Assembly: GCF_003710985.1 (NCBI RefSeq)
Contig: NZ_RHHT01000007.1
Location: 1-64,000 of the forward strand
Length of the DNA: 64,000 bases
From: Brevibacillus panacihumi
Lineage (GTDB): Bacteria > Bacillota > Bacilli > Brevibacillales > Brevibacillaceae
Reading direction: 5' to 3'
Positions 34,335-43,992 of this stretch are shown here, one piece after another (position 1 is the stretch's first letter; every line of letters begins with the position of its first letter). The notes below the pieces were generated by a model, which saw only the letters and a list, made by a program, of their open reading frames with translations, ran no database searches and had not been told where the DNA came from. The position numbers and the translations under genes are program-made.

Positions 34335-35876
34335 TTGAAAAGACTGATTTCACTTACTATTGCTTCACTCATGCTGCTTCTCTCAGCTTGTGGAAACAAC
34401 GCTTCCAGCGGAGAGCAGCCTGCTGCGGAAGGTCCCAAGGATCTGGTAGTCGCATTAGGCTCTGAACCGATCAGCCTGGATCCTCAAGACGCATCAGACG
34501 GAATTTCTCTGCATGCGACCGAACTGATCTACGACAAGCTCGTCACGTTTGACAAGGATATGAACATCATCCCGGAACTGGCCAAGGAATGGAGCATGTC
34601 GGAAGACGGAAAAAGCTGGACCTTCACTCTGCAGGAAGGAGCCAAGTTCCAAGACGGAGAGCCTGTAAACGCCGAAGCCGTCAAAGCGAGCTTCGATCGA
34701 ATTCTGGATAAAAACAACAAACTGAAAAGACGATCTCTTTTTGCTGACTTTATCGAATCCGTATCCGTAGAGAGCGAATACAAAGTGACGTTCCAGTTGA
34801 AATTCCAGTACGCTCCGCTCTTGGCTACGCTGGCGCATCCGAACGGTGGAATCCACAGTCCGAAGAATACCGCAGAAAAAGGGAAGAGCGTAGGGAAGTC
34901 GCCAGTGGGTTCAGGGCCATATCAATTCAAGGAGTGGATTTCAGGCGAGAAGCTGGTTCTGGAAGCCAATCCGAACTACTGGGGCGAGAAGCCGAAAGTA
35001 AAATCGATCACGTTCAAGCCGGTAGTCGAGAATGCGGCGCGCAGCCTGATGCTGGAAACAGGCGAAGCTGATGTGATTCTTCCGATTCCCGCCACTGATA
35101 TCGATCGTCTGAAAAACAACGACCAGGTAAAAGTCGAACTGTACCCGAGCAACCGCAATCTGTACATGGGGATGAACACGCAAAAAGCTCCATTCGACAA
35201 TGTGAAGGTTCGCCAAGCACTGAACTATGCCGTAGACAAAGAAACCATCGTAAACAAGATCATGATGGGCAACGCCAAGCCGGCAGAAGCAGCGATTTCA
35301 GGGCTGACATGGGGCTATTCGCCAGTCGGAACGTATCCGTACGATCCGGAAAAGGCCAAGCAGCTGTTGGCGGAGGCAGGAGTCAAGCCAGGCACGACCA
35401 TCAAGCTTTGGACGCCGGAAGGGCGCTATCTGATGGATCGCCAGCTGTCCGAGTTTGTACAGGCCAATTTGCAGGCTGTCGGCTTTAACGTAGAGTTCCG
35501 CAAATGGGAGTGGGGCGCTTATCAGGAAGCCATTGACGATCCGAATTCCGGCTACGATCTCTTCCTCCTGAGCTGGGCTGTGCCGACGAATGATGCCGAC
35601 TGGGGATTGCGTCCGAACTTCTCCACGGAAGGAAGCAATAACCGCACGCTCTTTTCCAACGCAGAGCTGGATGCATTGATCGATCAAGGGATGAAGACAA
35701 CGAATGAGGAGGAGCGCAAACAAATCTATGCTAAAGCGCTGCAAATCATCAAAGATGAAGCTCCTTGGATCTTCCTGGTTGAAATGAAACAACCGATCGG
35801 TGTCCGCAAAAATGTAGAGGGTGTGTACGGTTCCAATACAGAGCGGCTGATTCTGCGCGACGCCGATAAAAAATAA
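34335..35876 (+). CDS. Peptide ABC transporter substrate-binding lipoprotein
   Basis: A 513-residue family 5 solute-binding protein. It has a lipoprotein signal with LMLLLSACGNN (Cys18), the SEPISLDPQDASDGISLHATELIYDKL N-terminal motif, and the middle NPNYWGEKPKVKSITFKPV and DNVKVRQALNYAVDKETIV segments of the DppA/OppA class. It captures peptides or nickel-type ligands for the membrane components that follow. TTG start with AGGGGGAG upstream. It lies 26 bases behind the M20 gene. Confidence 0.92.
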   Translation: MKRLISLTIASLMLLLSACGNNASSGEQPAAEGPKDLVVALGSEPISLDPQDASDGISLHATELIYDKLVTFDKDMNIIPELAKEWSMSEDGKSWTFTLQEGAKFQDGEPVNAEAVKASFDRILDKNNKLKRRSLFADFIESVSVESEYKVTFQLKFQYAPLLATLAHPNGGIHSPKNTAEKGKSVGKSPVGSGPYQFKEWISGEKLVLEANPNYWGEKPKVKSITFKPVVENAARSLMLETGEADVILPIPATDIDRLKNNDQVKVELYPSNRNLYMGMNTQKAPFDNVKVRQALNYAVDKETIVNKIMMGNAKPAEAAISGLTWGYSPVGTYPYDPEKAKQLLAEAGVKPGTTIKLWTPEGRYLMDRQLSEFVQANLQAVGFNVEFRKWEWGAYQEAIDDPNSGYDLFLLSWAVPTNDADWGLRPNFSTEGSNNRTLFSNAELDALIDQGMKTTNEEERKQIYAKALQIIKDEAPWIFLVEMKQPIGVRKNVEGVYGSNTERLILRDADKK

Positions 35877-35937
35877 CGAATGGATGAGGCGGGGGATGGA
35901 TGACCATCCTCCTCCTCTTAAGTGAGGAGGCATCCAG

Positions 35938-36858
35938 TTGTTTGCATACATTGTGAAGCGACTGCTTCAAGTCATTCCGACCCTGATCGGGGTTTCCATC
36001 CTGACCTTTTTCTTGATCCATGCCGTACCCGGCGACCCTGCCCGCATGATTGCAGGGCCTGAAGCGTCTGCGGAGGAGGTAGCGGAAGTCCGGGAGCATC
36101 TGGGACTTGACCAACCCTTGTACGTGCAGTACGGAAAGTACGTCTCCAATCTGCTGAAGGGCGACCTCGGCGTGTCTTTGCGTTCAGAGCGGCCGGTCCT
36201 GGATGAGATCATGGGCCGCTTTCCCTCGACAATCACTCTGACCGTCATGGCAATTGCCGTTATGGTCGTGATTGGCCTTTTTGCCGGTATTTTTTCCGCG
36301 ACGCGTCCCAACAGCCTGATCGACAATGTAACCATGATGGTGTCCTTGTTCGGAATCTCCTTGCCGGTTTTCTGGCTGGGCCTGATGCTCATTCTTCTCT
36401 TTTCCTATTACTTGAACCTGCTTCCGTCCGGTGGCAATGACGGTTTCAGCCACTTTATTCTGCCGGCTTTGGCATTGGGCTTGTCCTCTTCCGCCATCCT
36501 TGCGCGCTTGACGCGCTCCAGCATGCTGGAAGTGATCAACCAGGATTTTGTACGTACGGCGAGAGCCAAAGGAGTCAAAGAAAAGCTGGTCGTGTACAAG
36601 CACACCTTGAAAAATGCCCTGATTCCCATCGTTACGATCATCGGGCTGGAGTTCGGGACGCTCTTGGGTGGAGCGGTATTGACCGAGACGGTTTTTTCCA
36701 TTAACGGGCTCGGCCGCTTTATCATCCAGTCCATTCAGTTCCGAGACTATCCTTCCATTCAAGGAAGCATATTGTTTGTCGCTGCCATCTTCGTGATCGT
36801 CAATCTGCTTGTGGACCTGTGCTACGGATTGGTTGATCCGCGAGTGAAATACGAGTAG
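35938..36858 (+). CDS. Peptide ABC transporter permease, DppB type
   Basis: A 306-residue permease. A first helix (IPTLIGVSILTFFLIHAVPGDPARMI), long extracytoplasmic loop, and the conserved EAA loop near 200 (RTARAKGVKEKLVVYKHTLKNALIPIVTIIGLEFG) that contacts the ATPases. The N-terminal plan MFAYIVKRLLQ is typical. TTG start with GTGAGGAGG upstream. It pairs with the permease gene that follows 13 bases later. Confidence 0.93.
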   Translation: MFAYIVKRLLQVIPTLIGVSILTFFLIHAVPGDPARMIAGPEASAEEVAEVREHLGLDQPLYVQYGKYVSNLLKGDLGVSLRSERPVLDEIMGRFPSTITLTVMAIAVMVVIGLFAGIFSATRPNSLIDNVTMMVSLFGISLPVFWLGLMLILLFSYYLNLLPSGGNDGFSHFILPALALGLSSSAILARLTRSSMLEVINQDFVRTARAKGVKEKLVVYKHTLKNALIPIVTIIGLEFGTLLGGAVLTETVFSINGLGRFIIQSIQFRDYPSIQGSILFVAAIFVIVNLLVDLCYGLVDPRVKYE

Positions 36859-36871
36859 AAAGGAGCACACC

Positions 36872-37774
36872 ATGAGTCAGATAGATTTGGCACTTCAACA
36901 GGACGAGAGCACGTCGGAGCATGCCTATGCCAGTCGGTCGCAATGGAAGATGATGGTCAGCCGCTTCAAGAAAAACAAGCGGGCGATGGTCGGCTTCTGG
37001 ATGGTGGTATTCTGTGTGACAGTCGCATTGTTGGCCCCATGGGTGGCCCCTTATGATCCGATCGAGCAAAACATGCAAATCATGCTGGAGGGACCGAGCC
37101 TGAGCCACCCCTTCGGTACAGATGAATTTGGTCGGGATATTCTGTCGCGCATTATCCACGGAACACAAATCTCCTTGATGACAGGAATTGTCGGGGTGCT
37201 GATCGCCGTCATTTTGGGTGTGGCATTGGGTACCATCTCCGGCTATTTCGGAGGGCTTGCCGATACACTGATCATGCGTATCATGGATATTTTTATGGCT
37301 TTTCCAAGCTTCTTGCTGGCGCTTGCCATAGTCAGTGTGCTGGGGCCGGGAATGATCAACGTCATGATCGCGATCGGGATTTTTTCCGTACCGACGTTTG
37401 CCCGGTTATCCCGCAGCTCTGTCATTTCCATCAAGGACAAAGAGTACATCGAAGCAGTTAAGGCGATGGGCGGAAGCAACTTGCACATCATCATCAAGCA
37501 CGTGATTCCGAACAGCATCGCACCGATCATCGTCCTGTCTTCCATGCGGATCGCTACGGCGATCATTACAGCGGCAGGATTGAGCTTTCTCGGAATGGGA
37601 GCGCAGCCTCCTACGCCAGAATGGGGAGCTATGCTCAGTACAGGGAGAGAATACTTGAGGGTTGCCCCCCATGTCAGTACCATGCCAGGGTTGGCCATTA
37701 TGTTTCTGGTTCTGGGCTTCAATATGCTTGGGGACGGATTACGTGATGCGCTCGACCCCAAAATGAAGCTGTAA
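36872..37774 (+). CDS. Peptide ABC transporter permease, DppC type
   Basis: A 300-residue permease with a cytosolic N-terminal tail, then six membrane helices. The family features HPFGTDEFGRDILSRIIHGTQISLMTGIVG and the EAA motif EYIEAVKAMGGSNLHIIIKHVIPNSIAPIIV are present. The RBS is AAAGGAG. It forms the membrane channel with the preceding permease. Confidence 0.94.
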   Translation: MSQIDLALQQDESTSEHAYASRSQWKMMVSRFKKNKRAMVGFWMVVFCVTVALLAPWVAPYDPIEQNMQIMLEGPSLSHPFGTDEFGRDILSRIIHGTQISLMTGIVGVLIAVILGVALGTISGYFGGLADTLIMRIMDIFMAFPSFLLALAIVSVLGPGMINVMIAIGIFSVPTFARLSRSSVISIKDKEYIEAVKAMGGSNLHIIIKHVIPNSIAPIIVLSSMRIATAIITAAGLSFLGMGAQPPTPEWGAMLSTGREYLRVAPHVSTMPGLAIMFLVLGFNMLGDGLRDALDPKMKL

Positions 37775-37815
37775 TATCGCAGGAGCATCTGTGTATCCGT
37801 CTAGGGGGGAGAGCG

Positions 37816-38793
37816 TTGAAACCAAAATTATTGGAAATCAAAGGGTTGAAGACTTATTTTCAAACAGAAGAAGGGGTTGTCCCGGCAGTAGACGGGGTAG
37901 ACATCGTGGTATATGAGGGAGAGACGGTTGGCATCGTAGGGGAATCAGGCTGCGGAAAAAGCGTTACGTCCTTGACCACGATGCGGTTGACGCCGGGGAA
38001 GGTAGTGGCAGGCTCAATCTCGTTTCAGGAGCGTGATCTGCTTGCCTTGTCTGATGAAGAGATGAGGAAAGTGCGCGGAAACGAAATGGCGATGATTTTC
38101 CAGGAGCCAATGACTTCTCTCAATCCCGTTTTTACCATTGGGCAGCAGATCGGTGAAGCGATCGAGATTCACATGCAATACAGCAAACAACAAGCCAGAG
38201 CCAGGGCCATCGATATGCTGAAGCTGGTCGGCATTCCTCGGGCTGAACAGATTGTGGATGAATATCCCCACCAGTTGTCAGGCGGGATGCGGCAGCGGGT
38301 CATGATTGCGATGGCCATGTCATGCAATCCCAAGCTGCTGATCGCCGATGAGCCGACAACAGCCTTGGATGTGACTATTCAAGCGCAGATTCTGGACTTG
38401 ATGCGGGAATTGAAGGAGAAGCACAATACGGCAATCATGATGATTACCCATGATCTGGGTGTCGTGGCGGAGATGTGCGACCGGGTTATCGTCATGTATG
38501 CTGGAAAAGTAGTCGAAGAGGCTGATGTCGTCACCTTGTTCACCAATCCCAAGCATCCGTATACACAGGGTTTGATGAAGTCAATTCCACGCTTGAACGG
38601 AACGGATGAGCGTCTGTATTCGATCAAAGGAAGCGTTCCGATACCGGGTACGCTGCGAAAAGGGTGTACGTTTGCTCCCCGCTGTGAATATGCGACGGAC
38701 ATCTGCAGGCAGGAGATTCCAGAACTGAATGAAATCGAAGACAATCACTCCTGCAGATGCTGGCTCTACGAGGCAAAGGGGGAACAGGCATGA
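37816..38793 (+). CDS. Peptide ABC transporter ATPase, DppD type
   Basis: A 325-residue ATPase: Walker [13 protein letters not shown] near 41-52, signature [15 protein letters not shown] near 156, Walker [15 protein letters not shown], and the C-terminal oligopeptide extension ([17 protein letters not shown]) with four cysteines that in DppD proteins may hold an Fe-S cluster. TTG start with GGGGGGAG upstream. Its stop overlaps the next start by 4 bases. Confidence 0.94.
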   Translation: MKPKLLEIKGLKTYFQTEEGVVPAVDGVDIVVYEGETVGIVGESGCGKSVTSLTTMRLTPGKVVAGSISFQERDLLALSDEEMRKVRGNEMAMIFQEPMTSLNPVFTIGQQIGEAIEIHMQYSKQQARARAIDMLKLVGIPRAEQIVDEYPHQLSGGMRQRVMIAMAMSCNPKLLIADEPTTALDVTIQAQILDLMRELKEKHNTAIMMITHDLGVVAEMCDRVIVMYAGKVVEEADVVTLFTNPKHPYTQGLMKSIPRLNGTDERLYSIKGSVPIPGTLRKGCTFAPRCEYATDICRQEIPELNEIEDNHSCRCWLYEAKGEQA

Positions 38794-39764
38794 GCATGAG
38801 ACAAACGCCGTTGGTCGAAATCAGAAACTTGAAAAAGTACTATCCGATCACGAAAGGGCTGCTCAAGCGGACAGTCAACCATGTAAAGGCCGTAGACGGA
38901 TTGGATTTTACCATTTATAAAGGGGAAACACTGGGGTTGGTAGGCGAGAGCGGCTGCGGCAAATCCACCACAGGGCGGACCATTCTGCAACTGCTGCAGC
39001 CAACCGAGGGAGAAGTCATCTATGAGGGAAAAAATCTGGTAGGGATGAAACCGAGAGAACTGCGCAAATTGCGCAAGAACATGCAAATGGTCTTTCAGGA
39101 TCCGTACGCGTCGCTGGACCCTCGTTTGACAGTGGGCGAGATCATTGCCGAACCGATGGAGATTCATCGGCTATACGCCGGCAAGGAAAAAGACAAGCGT
39201 GTGGATGAGCTGCTGGAAGTCGTCGGATTGAGCAGCTACCATGCGAAGCGACATCCGCATGAATTCAGCGGCGGACAGCGACAGCGCATCGGGATTGCCC
39301 GGGCATTGGCTTTGGAGCCGCAATTGATTGTGGCGGATGAACCGGTCTCCGCACTCGACGTCTCGATCCAGTCGCAAGTGATCAATCTTTTGCAGGATTT
39401 GCAGGGGCAGTTTGGTTTGACCTACTTGTTTATCGCACATGACTTGAGCGTGGTGAAGCATATCAGTGACAGAATCGGTGTGATGTATCTGGGGAGAATG
39501 GTGGAGCTGGCGGACAAACATGATTTGTACGATACGCCTCTGCACCCCTACACGCAGGCACTCTTGTCTGCTGTTCCCGTTCCCGACCCGTTGGCCAAAA
39601 GAGAGCGTATTGTGCTGCAGGGAGATGTCCCTAGCCCGGCCAATCCGCCCCAGGGATGTACGTTTCACCCCCGCTGCCAGGCGTGCATGGAAATTTGCAA
39701 GACGCAAAGACCAAAGTGGACAGAAGTAGACGGGCGATATGTCGCCTGTCACCTCTATGAATAG
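38790..39764 (+). CDS. Peptide ABC transporter ATPase, DppF type
   Basis: A 324-residue ATPase with Walker [14 protein letters not shown], signature FSGGQRQRIGIARALAL and Walker B LIVADEPVSALDVS. The C-terminal oligopeptide domain (PQGCTFHPRCQACMEICK) is present. ATG overlaps the DppD stop in ATGA, with AAAGGGGG upstream. It completes the transporter: two permeases, two ATPases and a binding protein. Confidence 0.94.
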   Translation: MSMRQTPLVEIRNLKKYYPITKGLLKRTVNHVKAVDGLDFTIYKGETLGLVGESGCGKSTTGRTILQLLQPTEGEVIYEGKNLVGMKPRELRKLRKNMQMVFQDPYASLDPRLTVGEIIAEPMEIHRLYAGKEKDKRVDELLEVVGLSSYHAKRHPHEFSGGQRQRIGIARALALEPQLIVADEPVSALDVSIQSQVINLLQDLQGQFGLTYLFIAHDLSVVKHISDRIGVMYLGRMVELADKHDLYDTPLHPYTQALLSAVPVPDPLAKRERIVLQGDVPSPANPPQGCTFHPRCQACMEICKTQRPKWTEVDGRYVACHLYE

Positions 39765-39785
39765 CGAGTAGTCGGAGATAAGAAA

Positions 39786-39827
39786 AGATCGAGCAGGCCA
39801 AGAGAAGGGCTACTCGATCTTTTTTTC
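39786..39827 (+). terminator. Intrinsic terminator after the transporter operon
   Basis: AGATCGAG and CTCGATCT arms, a 19-base loop and TTTTTTT. The right arm overlaps the last codons of the convergent LysR gene. Confidence 0.85.
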
Positions 39828-40712
39828 GTATTGGGTCTGCACGTAATGGACAAAACGATCTACAGCGGACAGTCCCAAAGAAGACTCCCGATACAGCATC
39901 CAGGTTCTACGCATGAGGGCTTCGCCGTTCGTATAGTGCAGGTCGATGGAATAAAACGCATCCCGGTCACGGTCAACCAATGCCCCGCGGGGGATGATCG
40001 AATAGCCCAAACCGTTGAAAACCATTTCTTTGCAGGTCTCTACCTTGTCCACGTTCATGATGATCAGAGGGGGACCGTCGAACCGTTCGAGCCACCAATT
40101 ATCAATGATTTTGGAGATCAACGGATTCGTAGGATTAAATCGGCTCTTTGCGGGAACATAATTGATCCGCGGCAGCTTTGGCAGGTCGTCCAAATCGATG
40201 GGCTGTTTGGAAATGATACAGAGAGGCTCTTCCGTGATCACCGATTTTTTTTCGAGCCACTTGTAATCTCCCGTGACGATTCCGACATGAACATCCTCGT
40301 TCTGCAGCAATTTCATCACTTCGGAGCTCCAACCGGTATTCACATTCACTTCTACCTTTGGATACAAAACAAGAAACTGCTTGATCAAGGATGGCAGTTT
40401 ATACAAGGCGAAGTTGCTTGAACAGCCGATCCGCAGCGAGCCTTGCACATGCTTGCTCATGCTGAGGACAGCATCCTTTGTTTTCCGGCGTTCCAGCAGC
40501 ATCCTTTTGGCGTATTTGACGAGGTATTCTCCCTCGGGGGTAAAGCTGATCTTTTTATTGCTTCTATAAATGACCTTTACGCCAAATTCCTGCTCGATCT
40601 GCTGAATGCGATACGTCAGCGCAGGTTGGGAAATATACAGTTTTTCGGCTGCTCTGGTCAGATTCTTTTCGTCGTAGATCGCTTCTAGCAAGGACCAGTC
40701 CTGGTCATTCAC
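39810..40712 (-). CDS. LysR-family regulator beside the peptide transporter
   Basis: A 300-residue LysR protein. Winged helix at 1-60 (LTRAAEKLYISQPALTYRIQQIEQEFGVKVIYRSNKKISFTPEGEYL), then an effector domain. GTG start with AAGGGGGGG upstream. It is convergent with the transporter operon, so any control would act at the distant promoter near 33 kb. The AlaXaa-type ligand is not predictable. Confidence 0.9.
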   Translation of the reverse strand: MNDQDWSLLEAIYDEKNLTRAAEKLYISQPALTYRIQQIEQEFGVKVIYRSNKKISFTPEGEYLVKYAKRMLLERRKTKDAVLSMSKHVQGSLRIGCSSNFALYKLPSLIKQFLVLYPKVEVNVNTGWSSEVMKLLQNEDVHVGIVTGDYKWLEKKSVITEEPLCIISKQPIDLDDLPKLPRINYVPAKSRFNPTNPLISKIIDNWWLERFDGPPLIIMNVDKVETCKEMVFNGLGYSIIPRGALVDRDRDAFYSIDLHYTNGEALMRRTWMLYRESSLGLSAVDRFVHYVQTQYEKKIE

Positions 40713-40772
40713 AGCTTGTCCCCCCCTTACCCGTTAGGGCTATTCTACATGAGGGAGGCCAAGTTGAAAAGT

Positions 40773-41199
40773 TTACAGCCACCACTTTTCCTGCGGCAGC
40801 AAGACCACGCGCAGGGAGGTGCTCTGTTCAAACCAGCGCTTCATCTGCGTTTTCATCACCAGGTATTCCGATGCCGAATGAGAGACGCCGATCAAGGACA
40901 TGGTCGTTTCCGCGACGTACTCCATCATCTGGGCGAAGCGTTGTTTTCCGTAGGGGTTGTCAATGTGGCAATGGATTTCTCCGGTGATGTACGCTTGCGC
41001 CCCCAGCGCCCGCCAGCATAAAGCCATTGAAGCGCTGCACGAAATCAGCTTCAAAAAAGTGAGCCCAATCGAAACGGAGCGGCTCATAAACCATGGGAAT
41101 GAAGCGGCGAAATGCTGGGTCAGCTTCCCATTCGTCTAAGCAAAACAGTCGATCAAGCCTTGCTCCGATGGCACGGCGTGATTCCATGTCGGCATTCAT
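40773..41199 (-). pseudogene. Nif3-family protein remnant with internal deletion
   Basis: Two frames together look like the beginning and end of a Nif3-like protein. The first (ATG 41199 or 41187) encodes MESRRAIGARLDRLFCLDEWEADPAFRRFIPMVYEPLRF..., about 65 residues resembling the start of long Nif3-like proteins. The second, overlapping and shifted by one frame, encodes LGAQAYITGEIHCHIDNPYGKQRFAQMMEYV...GVSHSASEYLVMKTQM, the metal-site-bearing C-terminal end. The middle of about 130-140 residues is absent and the join is out of frame. I infer a deletion of a few hundred bases. AAGGAG precedes the first ATG. Confidence 0.65.
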
Positions 41200-41207
41200 C
41201 TCCTTGT

Positions 41208-41399
41208 TTATGCTTTATCGAAAAATGAGAGGAGGTACGAAATCACACCCGCAAAAAGAGGACCGATAATCAAGAAACCCAGGAAGATGGCGACCAGCTT
41301 CATCGGTGTGGACAGTCTCTTGGATTCCTGCAGCCGATCCAGTTTTTCATTCATCTTTCTCAGTTCTTCGAGAACTTGCCGATTGATGTCGTCTGACAT
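41208..41399 (-). CDS. Small membrane protein with coiled-coil head (63 aa)
   Basis: A 63-residue protein: residues 1-28 form a charged helix (SDDINRQVLEELRKMNEKLDRLQESKRL) able to dimerise, and residues about 33-58 a membrane helix (MKLVAIFLGFLIIGPLFAGVISYLL). GGGGGAAAG precedes the ATG. No family is known to me. It sits just upstream of the Nif3 remnant and downstream of the DUF4129 operon. Confidence 0.7.
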   Translation of the reverse strand: MSDDINRQVLEELRKMNEKLDRLQESKRLSTPMKLVAIFLGFLIIGPLFAGVISYLLSFFDKA

Positions 41400-41467
41400 T
41401 TTCTTTCCCCCATTAAAAGAAGATCGCCTTTTGTCTGAAAAATCCAAGTTGTTCCTCCATCCTATCA

Positions 41468-41498
41468 CAAAAAACCACCCCATTACGAACGGGGTGGT
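41468..41498 (-). terminator. Intrinsic terminator overlapping the DUF4129 stop
   Basis: On the minus strand ACCACCCC and GGGGTGGT form a stem with the TAA stop codon of the preceding gene in the loop, followed by TTTTTTG. It ends the MoxR operon. Confidence 0.88.
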
Positions 41499-42802
41499 GA
41501 GGTCTCCAAAAGCTTGCGCACTGCTTCCTGCATCGCCGCCAAATCCGGTTCAGACAAGGAGTGCTCCTGGTAGCGGTACTGCTCATAAAAGCGTGTAATG
41601 CTCTCCGCCAGCTCGATCTGAACGGGATCAGGCAGCTGAGTGCGCAGTCTCTGCAAGAATTCCTGCGTAGTCTCATAGCGATGGATCGGGATGCTTTGTG
41701 CCGCCATATGCTGCAAGAACTGGTAATAAGCGTAGCGAACGGGCTCTTCTGATGGACCTTTTCGGTTTTTGAAAAAGGTATTCAGATCGAGCAGTGGTTG
41801 CCCCGGCTCTGACTCCGATGGCTCCAGGTCGGAGATCGTCGTTTGCAAGACAGGCAAGGATGGTGCTTCCTCGCCAGCCTTCGGTGCATGTCGGCGCTTC
41901 CAGATAAAGCGCGCCAGCAGGACGGCCGCCAGCAAGACTAGCCCTGCGATCAGGTAAGGCTCCAATGCCGTAAAGAGCGGTTCTCCGGCACCTTCCAGTT
42001 CTTCGTACGGCTGATCCTTGCCCATCTCTTGATTATTTTTGATTTCCTCCATCTGCCTGTTGGCGAATAGCCCAGCCGTCCAACTCGACAACATCTGAAG
42101 GAGCGGGTCGAACAAATTGTACAACAGTTCCCAGAATGGCTCTTTCAGCCAGGCCCAAAGAACGTGGAGGAGCCAAAGCAGGGAATAGCCGCCCAAGAGA
42201 TACCCGCTCAGGAGCATAATTCGCGTCAACAGCCATTGGGCCGATAGGGTCAGCCGGATGCGGACAGGCGGACGACCATGCGGGATTTGCACATGTGACA
42301 TGTACAGGCAGGCATTCAGCACCAGATAACTGGCGAGGATCACCGCGAGCATCCCGTAAAAGGCGTGCGGATCAAAAGGAGCCCTCGCATTAGCGGGAAG
42401 AAACAGGGCAGCCAAAGTCAGATGCGTCAGACAGATGGCATTGGCGAATATAAAACGTCTTAGCAAATTGTCAACGTGGAAGATGTCCTGAGACAGTTCA
42501 TGGATGCGCCAATAAAGCCCGCCTGCCAGCAGCAACGCGATCAGCCAGGAATCAAACCAGTAGAAGCCAAGTAAGGCTGCACCCGCAAGCAACGGATAGA
42601 GCAAGAGATGCAGGAGGGTGTTTTGTCCGCCTGCCCGGTAGAGCCAGCCCCCGATGAGGAAGGGGAAGGATACTGCAATCGCGAAGACCAGCATTTCGGT
42701 CTCTCCTGCCGCGAGATAGCCGAAGAGCATCAAAGCGCTTGCTGCCAGCAATGCCTCCAGCCAAAAGCTTACTCCCAGTCGGCCCAAAAACGAGAAGCTC
42801 AT
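41483..42802 (-). CDS. DUF4129 membrane protein
   Basis: A 439-residue protein. The N-terminal half has about seven membrane helices (including LLLYPLLAGAALLGFYW and LLTRIMLLSGYLLGGYSLLWLLHVL), then one further helix near 285 (YLIAGLVLLAAVLLARFIWKRR). A C-terminal cytosolic DUF4129 domain at about 355-435 has RYAYYQFLQHMAAQSIPIHRYETTQEFLQRL. Usually a transglutaminase domain or gene accompanies this in MoxR operons; here there is none in this frame. Its ATG overlaps the DUF58 stop by 4 bases. The role is unknown, probably cell-envelope related. Confidence 0.82.
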   Translation of the reverse strand: MSFSFLGRLGVSFWLEALLAASALMLFGYLAAGETEMLVFAIAVSFPFLIGGWLYRAGGQNTLLHLLLYPLLAGAALLGFYWFDSWLIALLLAGGLYWRIHELSQDIFHVDNLLRRFIFANAICLTHLTLAALFLPANARAPFDPHAFYGMLAVILASYLVLNACLYMSHVQIPHGRPPVRIRLTLSAQWLLTRIMLLSGYLLGGYSLLWLLHVLWAWLKEPFWELLYNLFDPLLQMLSSWTAGLFANRQMEEIKNNQEMGKDQPYEELEGAGEPLFTALEPYLIAGLVLLAAVLLARFIWKRRHAPKAGEEAPSLPVLQTTISDLEPSESEPGQPLLDLNTFFKNRKGPSEEPVRYAYYQFLQHMAAQSIPIHRYETTQEFLQRLRTQLPDPVQIELAESITRFYEQYRYQEHSLSEPDLAAMQEAVRKLLETSPPRS

Positions 42803-43989
42803 CGTGCCACCACCTTTCTCCGGCGATCGGCTGCTGCCTCATACCGACGGAGGACAGGCTCTTCCTCCGAGACATCCAGTACGGCAACCTTGTGGCCACG
42901 CCGCTGCAGCCGTTCGATGGAAGCGGCGGTCTGTTCGTCCAGACGCGGCGTGATGAGCAGAATGGCTTCCTTCGAGGAGCTTTCCTCCAAGCGGCGCAGC
43001 AGAGAGGCCAATGGCGTCGTGAAAAAGTGGTGGAGCTGGGCGAGGTGGGTCATGATCTGGAGATGATGGGTTTTACCGCTCCCCGCAGGCACATGGTACA
43101 TCTCCCGACCGCGCTGCTTGACAGTGAGAAACAGCTCGTAGCCGAGCGAGCGCTTGCGACAGTAGATGGATAGCGCCGCCAAAAAAGAGATGGTGCGCTC
43201 GTTTTCGGCATCATTATGCTTTTGCAGCTTCGGTTCGTACGATGGCAGAATATGACCTACGAGACGCCAGTTGGAACGGGCGGTATGCTCGAACAAGCGC
43301 GTTTGCAGCGCGTTCGTCTTGGCTGTGGCCTTCCAGTGGATCTGTTTCATCCGGTCGCCTGGGGAATAGGGTCTGACCCCGCGCAAAAATGTCGGATCTT
43401 CCTGCCGTCTTTGCCGGGAAAGGCTATTGCCGTCTGGCTCTGTCTCCTCAAAAGCGATGGGGGGCAGCGGCAATGGCGACGGGTAGACCAGCAGGGAAAA
43501 AGAGAGCGGCAACAGCACCGGAGTTGCTTCTCCGGCAAACAATGGCATCGTCTGCGTCTGCACATCTGTCAGCCAAATGGTGCCGCGCTTGTGAGGAGTC
43601 AGTACGAGCGCGCGTGCCGCACTTCTTCGGGCAGGCACATCCAGGCGCAGATGGACGATCATCCGTTGGTTGTGAACACTGCTCTCATCCGCCCCGTCTA
43701 CGGTGACGTGATCGGGCAAGGTGATCCGCAGCCAGGTAGCAGGGAGCGGAAGCCACGAACGATTATGAAGCTTGATCGTGACATGTACCGGTGTTCCCGG
43801 CATGACCCGGCTTTGGTCAGCGGACCACTCCACTCGCAGCCAGCGTCCAAGCCGTGCTTGCCACCAATCCTGTGCAGCCGGGAGGAAAAAGAACAGCCCG
43901 CCGAAAAGCCATAGGAACCAGCTTCCGGAGAAAAGCGCGCCGAACAGCAAGAGAAAGCCGATTAATTGAAAGGGCTGTTTCGCATTCAT
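42799..43989 (-). CDS. DUF58-domain (von Willebrand A-like) protein
   Basis: A 396-residue protein: two N-terminal membrane helices (LIGFLLLFGALFSGSWFLWLFGGLFFF), a beta domain, and a DUF58 core with GNSLSRQRRQEDPTFLRGVRPYSPGDRMKQIHWKATAKTNALQTRLFEH. In this family the Arg-rich segment is diagnostic. DUF58 proteins act with MoxR ATPases, supposedly as substrates or adaptors. It begins 3 bases after the MoxR stop (operon), and overlaps DUF4129 at its end. Confidence 0.88.
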   Translation of the reverse strand: MNAKQPFQLIGFLLLFGALFSGSWFLWLFGGLFFFLPAAQDWWQARLGRWLRVEWSADQSRVMPGTPVHVTIKLHNRSWLPLPATWLRITLPDHVTVDGADESSVHNQRMIVHLRLDVPARRSAARALVLTPHKRGTIWLTDVQTQTMPLFAGEATPVLLPLSFSLLVYPSPLPLPPIAFEETEPDGNSLSRQRRQEDPTFLRGVRPYSPGDRMKQIHWKATAKTNALQTRLFEHTARSNWRLVGHILPSYEPKLQKHNDAENERTISFLAALSIYCRKRSLGYELFLTVKQRGREMYHVPAGSGKTHHLQIMTHLAQLHHFFTTPLASLLRRLEESSSKEAILLITPRLDEQTAASIERLQRRGHKVAVLDVSEEEPVLRRYEAAADRRRKVVAR

Positions 43990-43992
43990 CGC

